Source: Actinomycetota bacterium (GTDB lineage: Bacteria; Actinomycetota; Actinomycetes; S36-B12; GCA-2699445). From it: a DNA stretch of 32,997 bases. The stretch spans positions 6,633 to 39,629 of the forward strand of contig JAGQTY010000029.1 in assembly GCA_020438795.1 (NCBI GenBank), read 5' to 3'. The position numbers were made by a program, and so were the translations under genes. Of this stretch, positions 1 to 6,359 are shown piece by piece. The notes beneath the pieces were generated by a model. It searched no databases. It saw only the letters and a list, made by a program, of their open reading frames with translations, and was not told the DNA's origin. Numbering within the stretch: position 1 is the stretch's first letter; each line of letters begins with the position of its first letter.

Positions 1-1182
1 ACCCGACCCTACTCTTCGCAGGACCGCAGCCGTATCGACCGGGGGAGGCGGCCGAAACGGGCCGCGACGGTGCGTACAAGTCGCCATGACACGGAGGAGC
101 ATGGCCGTGCCGCCGCGGAGTTCATCCGCAAGACCAAGCGCAAGCAGCCGCTGCTGGCCATGGTCTCCGTGAAGGCACCCCACCTCCCCGCCACGGCTGC
201 GGCCCGGGACCTCGGGCAGACCGCCGACGACAGCGCCTGGTGGGACAACCCGGCTGTCGGGGAATCGGACATCTCCGACAAGCCACGCTGGGTCCAGGAG
301 GCCACATATATGGGCCCGTCCCACAAGAAGAATCAGGCACGCGTGCGCCGGCAGATGATGGAGACCCTGCACGGTGTCGATCGCTCCGTGGGGCGGATCA
401 TCGGAGCGCTGAAGAAGACCAAGCGCTGGAACCGTACGCTCTTCATGTTCACCAGTGACAACGGCTGGGCCTCCGGTGAGCACAACCTGGTCGGGAAGTA
501 CGCGCCCTACCGGGCCCAGACCGACGTGCCCCTGATCGTCAGGTACGGCAATCTGGTGCGAGGACGCAACACCGATCAGCGTTCTGTAGCGGCCAATGTG
601 GATCTCACCGCCACGGCGATGCAGGCCGGTGGCGTCTTTGATACGAACCGTGATGGTGTTTCGATGGTCGGCGCGCCCAGGACCGGGGTGCCCCTGACCG
701 GCACCAAGCGCAGCGGGCGCCCGCCATACTGCGGCTGGCGTACTTCGGAAGGGCTCTTCGTCCGCTACGGGTCGGGGGAGGAGGAGTTCTACGATCTACG
801 GATCGATCCCCAGGAGCTCGAGAACCGGATAGAGGACAGCTCGCTCACTGGCGTCATCACCGGCTATCGCCTTGCAGCCAGTCGTGGCTGCTCGCCGCCA
901 CCCCCCGGTTTCGGACCCAGCTTCTGGAGGCCGTCCTGGCGCTACCCAGGAGATGACGAGCCGGAACCGCAACCGCATCCCGGACCGAGTCCGACGCCGA
1001 CCATGCCACTGCCCAGCATCGGCGCGAGCCCGACCTTCTCGGAGCCCACGCCGAGCGCAACCCCCACGCCGAGTGGCACCACGCAAACACCGACGCCGAG
1101 CCCGAGTGGCTCCTCGCCCTCGGCGAGCGCAACGGGTACGGTCGAACCGACACGCAGCGAAGAGCCGACCGCGACCGGTTAG
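1..1182 (+). CDS. Sulfatase (arylsulfatase / N-acetylglucosamine-6-sulfatase type), 3' part
   Basis: The reading frame is open from base 1, so the start and the N-terminal catalytic part lie to the left of the window. The visible 393 codons cover the C-terminal half of the sulfatase fold. They include a helix with HGVDRSVGRII, the sulfatase-typical strand FTSDNGWASGEHNL (metal and sulfate site region), then GKYAPYRAQTDVPLIVR and the late DLTAT segment. The formylglycine motif (CxPxR) would be upstream and cannot be checked. The last 75 residues or so leave the fold and become a tail rich in Pro, Thr and Ser with repeats of the TPSxTPTPS kind, ending in EEPTATG without an LPXTG motif or membrane anchor. 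This is typical of exported actinobacterial proteins. The family hydrolyses sulfate esters, often of sugars; the substrate cannot be told. It converges with the next gene, 8 bases away. Confidence 0.9.
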   Translation, partial: TRPYSSQDRSRIDRGRRPKRAATVRTSRHDTEEHGRAAAEFIRKTKRKQPLLAMVSVKAPHLPATAAARDLGQTADDSAWWDNPAVGESDISDKPRWVQEATYMGPSHKKNQARVRRQMMETLHGVDRSVGRIIGALKKTKRWNRTLFMFTSDNGWASGEHNLVGKYAPYRAQTDVPLIVRYGNLVRGRNTDQRSVAANVDLTATAMQAGGVFDTNRDGVSMVGAPRTGVPLTGTKRSGRPPYCGWRTSEGLFVRYGSGEEEFYDLRIDPQELENRIEDSSLTGVITGYRLAASRGCSPPPPGFGPSFWRPSWRYPGDDEPEPQPHPGPSPTPTMPLPSIGASPTFSEPTPSATPTPSGTTQTPTPSPSGSSPSASATGTVEPTRSEEPTATG

Positions 1183-1190
1183 CAGCGGAC

Positions 1191-1865
1191 TCACCCGGCC
1201 CCGATGCGATACAGGATCGCGTTTCCCTGTTTCCCTGCCTGAGTCAGGGCACCGCTATGGCGCAGGCAGTAGGTCAGTTGCTGGGATTGCGCCCGGGGGA
1301 TGCGCAGGCGTTGTGCGAGGTCGGCGGTTGTGAAGGGATCGGGCAGGTCGCCCGGCAACTCGGCCAGCAGGTCAGCGACCGAGCGATAGGTCACAGTCTC
1401 GTGCACTCGCAACAGTCGACGACCCCGGCTGACCCAGCCCCGTCGCCGGCGGCTGCGGCCGGGGATCAGGGTCACTTCGTCGTCCACGAGAACCACATCG
1501 ATCTGCAGTCCCTGATGGCACAGCGCCCGGGGGACTGCCACCAGTTCGGAGAACAGATCGAGCCGGCTGCCATGTCGCGGAGACAGCCGCCGTGACACGA
1601 TCACGCCGCCGCCGTCCACTTTCACCAGCGTCCGGTTCGTGGCGACCGGGTACACGAGCGTGACGGGAACCTGGTCGAGCAGCATGGGCAGCTTGGCCTT
1701 CAGCGCGCCGAAGCCCACGGTCTGCACCTCGATCACTCGGTCCGGCTTACGGATGTCAACGATGTGGTCACCGACCGGCTGCTCGGTCATGTCGCCGGGC
1801 GACAGGTACAGAGCCTTCAGCGCGGCGTGCAGGGGACTCTCGTTGAGGGTGCCGACGCCGTTCAC
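1191..1865 (-). CDS. Conserved hypothetical protein with a restriction-nuclease-like (PD-(D/E)XK) core and a winged-helix-like C-terminus
   Basis: I do not recognise a named gene. The N-terminal 90 residues show the alpha-beta-beta-alpha-beta order of the PD-(D/E)XK fold: a helix (ESPLHAALKALYL), a strand ending in an acidic pair region (GDHIVDIRKP), a strand with E-V-Q (RVIEVQTVGF), an amphipathic helix (ALKAKLPMLL) and another strand (VPVTLVYPV). The D...ExQ arrangement would be the metal site, with Gln in place of the usual Lys. The last 60 residues (FTTADLAQRLRIPRAQSQQL) resemble a winged helix-turn-helix. In between lies an Arg-rich stretch around RSRRRRGWVSRGRR, suited to nucleic-acid contact. 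Two GTG codons are adjacent at 1868 and 1865. A TAGATT box sits exactly 6 bases before the second, which favours 1865. DNA or RNA processing is an inference; no activity is shown. Confidence 0.75.
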   Translation of the reverse strand: MNGVGTLNESPLHAALKALYLSPGDMTEQPVGDHIVDIRKPDRVIEVQTVGFGALKAKLPMLLDQVPVTLVYPVATNRTLVKVDGGGVIVSRRLSPRHGSRLDLFSELVAVPRALCHQGLQIDVVLVDDEVTLIPGRSRRRRGWVSRGRRLLRVHETVTYRSVADLLAELPGDLPDPFTTADLAQRLRIPRAQSQQLTYCLRHSGALTQAGKQGNAILYRIGAG

Positions 1866-1973
1866 CACGACAATCTATCGGGGGTGACCCGCTGCCGCGG
1901 TGATCCTTACAGTCCGATGGCCGCCGCGACATGCGGCGCCGGGGAGCCGGTGCTGGTTCGAACCGGCGGCAGC
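1866..1973. other. Intergenic region with imperfect hairpins
   Basis: This 108-bp gap separates two minus-strand genes. Around 1949-1980 is an imperfect inverted repeat (GAGC...GCTC flanking GGTTCGAACC). On the minus strand it could fold after the VOC gene and act as a weak terminator, but there is no T-run. A second small dyad (GCCGC...GCGGC) lies near 1920-1940. The GGTTCGAA core is not part of a tRNA. Confidence 0.35.
1872..1877 (-). promoter_or_regulatory. -10 box TAGATT, leaderless start at 1865
   Basis: TAGATT fits the actinobacterial TANNNT consensus and ends 6 bases before the GTG at 1865. Transcription would therefore begin at or next to the start codon. No convincing -35 is seen. 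Confidence 0.5.
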
Positions 1974-2768
1974 TCAGCCGGTGGTGTCGGGATTCAGTTT
2001 GATGACCGAGAAGGAAGCCCCTTCGGAGTCGCTGAGCACGGCCGTGCGGCCGAACGGCGAGTCGAAGGGCTCGGCCATCATCGTGGCACCACTGGCCACA
2101 GCGCGGGCGACTGCGTCGTCGGTGTCCTCGACGGCGAAGTAGGCCTGCCAGAAGGACGGCACCTCCGGGGGAATCTGCTCCGGCATGGAGCCGACGCCAG
2201 CTACACCTCGATCACCGAGCTTGGCCACGTGATAGACCATTCCTTCCATGGGAGGCATGGCTTCCCACTCGTAGCCGAACAGTGCAGCCAGGAAATCGCG
2301 CGAGGCCTGCGGATCGCGGGACATCAGCTCGTTCCACGTGAAAGCGCCGGGCTCGTTGGCCAGGCCCGAGCCCTTGTGGTCCATGGCCTGCCAGATGCCG
2401 AAGACACCACCTGCGGGATCGGCGATGACCGCCATCCGGCCGGGCTTCTGGCCCTCGCCCTCGACAGTCATCGCCGGAGCGATGACCTGGCCGCCGGCAT
2501 CGGCCACCAGTGCCACGGTCGCATCGACGTCGTCCACGGCGATGTAGGTGGTCCAGGCCGCCGGGATCGGGGCATCGTCGGGGAGGGGCCCGATACCCGC
2601 CACGGGCTGATCGTTCTTCATACACATGGCGTAATTCCCCATCTCCGGACCGGAGCGCATGATCTGCCAGCCGAACAGGTCGGCGTAGAAGTCGATGGCG
2701 GAGTCCTGGTCTGAGGTCATCAGGTCAACCCAGCTCGGGGTGCCGGCGGAATAGGACTCGACGATCAT
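1974..2768 (-). CDS. VOC family protein with two glyoxalase-like domains
   Basis: The 264-residue protein has two tandem vicinal-oxygen-chelate domains, residues about 10-128 and 138-260. Each starts with the family pattern of a beta strand followed by a helix: WVDLMTSDQDSAIDFYADLFGW in the first (shown only to mark the region at residues 13-34) and WNELMSRDPQASRDFLAALFGY in the second. Each ends with the typical strand carrying D-P-x-G or D-S-E-G followed by F. Two-domain proteins of this shape are common in actinobacteria and are often annotated as glyoxalase/bleomycin-resistance or hydroxylase-like. The reaction cannot be inferred. No signal peptide is present, so it should be cytosolic. 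The ATG at 2768 is preceded by GGAA about 10 bases upstream and a -10 box at 2815-2810. It is divergent from the phosphoesterase gene. Confidence 0.9.
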   Translation of the reverse strand: MIVESYSAGTPSWVDLMTSDQDSAIDFYADLFGWQIMRSGPEMGNYAMCMKNDQPVAGIGPLPDDAPIPAAWTTYIAVDDVDATVALVADAGGQVIAPAMTVEGEGQKPGRMAVIADPAGGVFGIWQAMDHKGSGLANEPGAFTWNELMSRDPQASRDFLAALFGYEWEAMPPMEGMVYHVAKLGDRGVAGVGSMPEQIPPEVPSFWQAYFAVEDTDDAVARAVASGATMMAEPFDSPFGRTAVLSDSEGASFSVIKLNPDTTG

Positions 2769-2809
2769 GGGGGATTTCCAATCTGCAGGGAAATGGGTCT
2801 GTCAGTGGC

Positions 2810-2815
2810 AACCTA
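2810..2815 (-). promoter_or_regulatory. -10 box TAGGTT for the VOC gene
   Basis: TAGGTT lies about 40 bases upstream of the ATG at 2768. A weak -35 candidate (TTGTGC) is 18 bases further upstream. This gives a short leader with a ribosome site. Confidence 0.4.
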
Positions 2816-2936
2816 CTGGTTCGCCAGTGACCTGCACAACAATGCGTGCGCGATCGGAGTACGTCGGCAGACGAACGCCGAGTGCCGCTGTTCTGCGCGA
2901 TTGGAGCAAACCGGGCGAAGGGCCGAACAATCCGGA

Positions 2937-2942
2937 TAGAGT
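2937..2942 (+). promoter_or_regulatory. -10 box TAGAGT for the metallophosphoesterase gene
   Basis: TAGAGT is 28 bases before the GTG at 2971 and is followed by a strong ribosome site, GGAGGA at 2959-2964. No good -35 match is visible. Confidence 0.45.
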
Positions 2943-2970
2943 GACTCGCAACACGTATGGAGGACAGATC

Positions 2971-4932
2971 GTGCGCGGTAAGAAGACACTCGCAGTGGCA
3001 CTGGGGCTCTCCCTGGCCGTTGCCCCTGGCATGGCGTTCGCAGGTGCCGGGGACACGGGCAAGAGCACCCTGCAGGAGACCATCAAACGCAAGGGGGACG
3101 GCTTCATCAAGCTGGTGCCCGGCCCCGGCGAGAAATACCGGGTTCGCACCGACATCACCTCCCCCGGCAAGAAGCGCTCCAAGAAGCGCGAGTCGATGGT
3201 CTTCTTCGGGCAGCTGACCGATCCACAGATCGCCGATGAGATGAGCCCGGCCCGCCTGGAGCCGGTGGATCCCGCTGCAGGACCGATCTCCGCGGCCTGG
3301 CGCCCCCAGGAGACTCTTGGTGTGCATGTGTTCGACGCGATCGTGCGCAACATGAATGCCAACTCCACCAGCTACGTGAAGTCCGCGGACGGCAGCTACG
3401 CCGATCTGGAGTTCGCGGTCCTGACCGGTGATGTGGCAGACAGCCAGCAGCGCAACGAAGTCCGCTACTTCCGGCAGGTGCTGGACGGCAAGACCGTCAA
3501 TCCGTACTCGGGCGTGAAGATCACTCCGGAGATCAACGAGAAGTACTGCAACCAGGGCCTCACCGGCCGGCCCGTCTCGCAGGACTGGATCGACACGATC
3601 AATCAGGAGGTCGAGAACAAGCAGTATGTCGGCGTTCAGGACTTCAACGACTGGACCGGCGACGAGCAGCGCCGTGCCGGATTCTGGGACCCCGATCTGG
3701 GTGGACCGTCGTCGAACGAGTACGGCTACTCCAAGTTCCCGAAGTACCCGGGGCTGTTGGACCGGGCGCAGGAGAACATGAAGGCTCAGGGCCTCGATGT
3801 TCCCTGGTACATCACCCGTGGCAACCATGACACCCTGGTGCAGGGCAACATCCCGGCGAACTTCGAGCAGTTCGGGCTGAGCCTGGCCGACATCGCGATC
3901 GGCTGCTACAAGCCCTGGCCGAACAACAACCTCGATCCGAACGTGCTGAAGGGTATTGAGGGCAACGACATCTTCCAGGCACTCATCGACACCGGCCAGA
4001 TCGGTGGTCTCGTCTACGGCCTGACGCAGGGCCGCCCCATCGCACCCGACCCCGACCGTCGGCATGTCTCGAAGTACGAGTTCAAGCAGTACGTCGGCAA
4101 GAGCGACGATCAGCACGGCTTCGGTCACGTCTCGCCGGACCAGAACAAGTCCTCCAACGAGAACGCGAGCTACTACGCGTTCAACAAGGGCAAGTTCCGG
4201 TTCATCGTGCTCGACACCAACGCTGAGGGTGGCGGTGCCAACGGCAACCTGGACAATCCGCAGTACAAGTGGCTGAAGAAGGAACTGAACAAGTACTCCG
4301 CGGTCCAGCTGAAGGACAACGGCAAGATCAAGCGGACCAGTGGCAAGAACAAGCTCCTCGTGATCTCGTCGCACCACACGCTGGAGACCATGGACAATCC
4401 CACGCCTGACGAGGCTGCTGGCGTCTGCACCGACAATCTCGAGCCCGGCTGTGACAGCGACCCGCGGAACTCCAAACCCATCCACCTGGGTCAGACCGGT
4501 GACGACAACGTTCAGGACCTGCTCCTGAAGTACCCGAACGTGGTCGCCTACGTGAACGGTCACACCCACCACAACGCGGTCAAGGCGTTCACCCGCAACA
4601 AGAGCGCGAAGATCAGTGGCGGGTTCTGGCAGATCAACACCGCATCCCATGTGGACTGGCCGCAGCAGAGCCGGACCATCGAGTTCTTCAACAACAAGGA
4701 CAATACGTTGTCGATCTTCGGCACACTGCTGAACAGTGCCGGCGATGTGAAGAGCCCCAAGCCCGGCAAGTCTGCGGCCAAGATGGACCAGAACGAGCTG
4801 GTCGCACTGTCCCGGCGTCTGGCTGCGAACGATCCGCAGATGAAGGATGTCACCGACGGCGGTGGCCTCGGGCGGGCCAAGGACCGCAACGTCGAACTGG
4901 TGCTGTGGGATCCGCGCCGGTACTGGAAGTAG
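2971..4932 (+). CDS. Secreted metallophosphoesterase, TIGR03767 / PPA1498-type family
   Basis: This is a calcineurin-like phosphoesterase of 653 residues. The GTG start is chosen because GGAGGA lies 6 bases upstream and a clean signal peptide follows (basic RGKK, hydrophobic LAVALGLSLAVAPG, AFA-G cleavage near residue 25). The frame stays open further upstream, but without a start signal. The metal-site motifs appear in family order: T-D-P-Q at 83-86 (the usual D-x-H with Gln for His, as in CSTP1-like enzymes), TGDVAD at 152-157, GNHD at 284-287, SSHH near 467-470 and GHTH at 530-533. Between them lie long family-specific inserts. It probably hydrolyses a phosphoester outside the membrane; the substrate is unknown. 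A strong terminator follows directly, so it is a single-gene unit. Lys/Asn content is high for the window, as in other exported proteins here. Confidence 0.93.
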   Translation: MRGKKTLAVALGLSLAVAPGMAFAGAGDTGKSTLQETIKRKGDGFIKLVPGPGEKYRVRTDITSPGKKRSKKRESMVFFGQLTDPQIADEMSPARLEPVDPAAGPISAAWRPQETLGVHVFDAIVRNMNANSTSYVKSADGSYADLEFAVLTGDVADSQQRNEVRYFRQVLDGKTVNPYSGVKITPEINEKYCNQGLTGRPVSQDWIDTINQEVENKQYVGVQDFNDWTGDEQRRAGFWDPDLGGPSSNEYGYSKFPKYPGLLDRAQENMKAQGLDVPWYITRGNHDTLVQGNIPANFEQFGLSLADIAIGCYKPWPNNNLDPNVLKGIEGNDIFQALIDTGQIGGLVYGLTQGRPIAPDPDRRHVSKYEFKQYVGKSDDQHGFGHVSPDQNKSSNENASYYAFNKGKFRFIVLDTNAEGGGANGNLDNPQYKWLKKELNKYSAVQLKDNGKIKRTSGKNKLLVISSHHTLETMDNPTPDEAAGVCTDNLEPGCDSDPRNSKPIHLGQTGDDNVQDLLLKYPNVVAYVNGHTHHNAVKAFTRNKSAKISGGFWQINTASHVDWPQQSRTIEFFNNKDNTLSIFGTLLNSAGDVKSPKPGKSAAKMDQNELVALSRRLAANDPQMKDVTDGGGLGRAKDRNVELVLWDPRRYWK

Positions 4933-4945
4933 GAGACAGGACAAC

Positions 4946-4987
4946 CCGATCGCCCGGCGGTTTCCGCCGGGCGATCGGTGTTTTCGG
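4946..4987 (+). terminator. Intrinsic terminator after the metallophosphoesterase gene
   Basis: A perfect 15-bp stem pairs 4946-4960 with 4964-4978 around a TTT loop, then TGTTTTCGGTT follows. It begins 13 bases after the stop codon. Confidence 0.92.
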
Positions 4988-5007
4988 TTCTTCGGTCCGC
5001 CCGGGCG

Positions 5008-5022
5008 GCGCCACAGTGGCGC
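5008..5022. repeat. Inverted repeat GCGCCAC-A-GTGGCGC upstream of the L,D-transpeptidase
   Basis: A perfect 7-bp inverted repeat with a one-base centre, about 115 bases before the start codon. It is too tight for a good RNA hairpin, so a protein-binding site is more plausible. Which protein is unknown. Confidence 0.4.
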
Positions 5023-5096
5023 AGGACACGAACGAGCCAGGTTTGGGGTCACCCGTTCGGGTTAAGACGAGTTCGAGCCGGTCGTTCGCCGGTTCA

Positions 5097-5114
5097 CGGT
5101 GACCTGTGTCACCG
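5097..5114. promoter_or_regulatory. GTGA-N6-TCAC palindrome, candidate CRP/FNR-family operator
   Basis: The 18-bp sequence CGGTGAC-CTGT-GTCACCG is a perfect 7-bp palindrome. Its GTGA and TCAC half-sites are 6 bases apart, the geometry bound by CRP-type regulators (E. coli CRP, mycobacterial Rv3676, corynebacterial GlxR). It ends 23 bases before the ATG, between promoter and ribosome site, where binding would tend to block transcription. Confidence 0.4.
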
Positions 5115-5137
5115 ACGGACTCGAGGGGAGACCCGAG

Positions 5138-6259
5138 ATGAAGCAGCAGACTCCTGACCCCAGCGCCGGTACCGCGATGAAGGAAGACGCGGAGGACGAT
5201 CAGCTGGGCCGTCGCCGGCCCCGCTGGCCCCTATGGACCGGAGCGGGTGTTCTTGGCGTCGTACTGGCGGGCACAGGGGCGTCCCTGGCCTTCGCCAACA
5301 CGATCCCGAACGACACCATCAGCCTGGGCACCAGTGTCTCCGGCGTCGACATCGGCGGGATGAGCCTGGAGCAGGCCACGTCCGTGCTCGCGCAGGCCGA
5401 TCCCAAGTCGCCCAAGGTGAAGGTGAAGTGGTCGGAGCAGACCTACACCTTCGATCCCGCCAAGGCCGGTATCGGCATCGACCCGGCTGCCAGTGCGCAA
5501 GCCGCATACGACGCCTCACTGGGTGAGAATCCTTTCAAGCGCACGATCGACATGTATCTGGGTCACGAAGTCGCTCCCGTCCTGCAGCAGGACCGTAGCG
5601 GCATCGACACCTTCGTCAGCTCGCTGCCGCAGGACGTTTCCGGCGTTCCGGTCAGCGCGACGGTGTCCGGTATCCCCGGCGAGAAGCTCACCGTGTCGAA
5701 GAGCGAGGCACAGACCGGCCTGGACGTCGACCGCCTGCGGGCGGACCTCGACCGTGCCGTGACAGACGGTGAACACGGGGTCAAGGTGCAGGGGCACCGG
5801 CACGTCCTCGTGGAACCGGCGGTGACGACCGACCAGCTCAAGGAGGCTGTGCACGGTTCCGCGTTCCTGTATGTCGACCAGCGGGCGGAGGGGCCGCTCG
5901 AGCATCAGTCGGTGAGCCTCTACCGCGAAGGCCGGTTTGTGCGCTCGTATCCCGTCTCGACGGGCCAGGCGGCCTGGCCGACCAATGTCGGACTCACCGC
6001 TATCGAGTCACACATCGAATGCCCCGCTTGGGTGCAGGGCTCCAGTGGCTGGTTCCCGAACGCCGGGTCGTCGGTGCCCGGCTGTGCTCCGGGCAACCCT
6101 CTGGGTCGGTACTGGCTCGGGATCGGTGACGGAGAGGGCTTCCATGTCGGCTCGGTCTATGTGCTGTCGCACGGCTGCATCCACATGAACGAGCCGGACA
6201 TCAAGGCTCTGTACGACGAACTGCCGAATGGGACTCCCGTCTATGTGGGCCCGCTCTGA
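5138..6259 (+). CDS. L,D-transpeptidase (YkuD domain) with VanW/PG-binding-type N-terminal region
   Basis: The 373-residue protein is membrane-anchored. Residues 1-30 are charged and cytoplasmic, 31-53 form one membrane helix, and the rest is outside. Residues about 55-235 look like two copies of a peptidoglycan-binding_4 (VanW-associated) domain, with the repeated ideas GVDIGGMSLEQA and GLDVDRLRADLD. The C-terminal 130 residues are a YkuD catalytic domain ending in LSHGCIHM, with the nucleophile Cys at 347 and its conserved Ser-His-Gly before it. Such enzymes make 3-3 cross-links in peptidoglycan or attach proteins to it, which suits a cell-wall role. The ATG at 5138 is chosen because GAGGGGAG lies 8 bases upstream; an earlier in-frame start at 5099 falls inside a palindrome and lacks a ribosome site. 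It is transcribed alone, between two strong terminators. Confidence 0.94.
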   Translation: MKQQTPDPSAGTAMKEDAEDDQLGRRRPRWPLWTGAGVLGVVLAGTGASLAFANTIPNDTISLGTSVSGVDIGGMSLEQATSVLAQADPKSPKVKVKWSEQTYTFDPAKAGIGIDPAASAQAAYDASLGENPFKRTIDMYLGHEVAPVLQQDRSGIDTFVSSLPQDVSGVPVSATVSGIPGEKLTVSKSEAQTGLDVDRLRADLDRAVTDGEHGVKVQGHRHVLVEPAVTTDQLKEAVHGSAFLYVDQRAEGPLEHQSVSLYREGRFVRSYPVSTGQAAWPTNVGLTAIESHIECPAWVQGSSGWFPNAGSSVPGCAPGNPLGRYWLGIGDGEGFHVGSVYVLSHGCIHMNEPDIKALYDELPNGTPVYVGPL

Positions 6260-6305
6260 GCGCTCGAGCCCGTCGACAGGCTGATGAGCCACTGACCCAG
6301 AACAC

Positions 6306-6343
6306 GAACAACGGGTGCGGCCAAGCGGCCGCACCCGTTGTTC
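6306..6343. terminator. Bidirectional terminator hairpin between convergent genes
   Basis: A perfect 17-bp stem pairs 6306-6322 with 6327-6343 around an AAGC loop. It lies 46 bases after the L,D-transpeptidase stop and 16 bases beyond the SGNH gene stop (6360), so it can serve both strands. There is no long T-run on either side. Confidence 0.88.
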
Positions 6344-6359
6344 CTGTCAGACGTGTCTG

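Noticed and set aside
1950..1980. GGTTCGAA motif resembling a tRNA T-arm
   Set aside because: With the standard T-loop register the second stem pair fails (G against G), the loop would be 6 bases otherwise, and no acceptor, D or anticodon arm could be fitted on either strand.
2767..2970. Upstream in-frame extension of the metallophosphoesterase
   Set aside because: It would put 68 unrelated residues before a good signal peptide and ignore the GGAGGA site at 2959-2964.
2725..5052. Long open frame on the minus strand opposite the phosphoesterase gene
   Set aside because: It lies antisense to a clear, motif-rich gene; its composition (Val/Arg/Leu runs) is that of a high-GC shadow frame.
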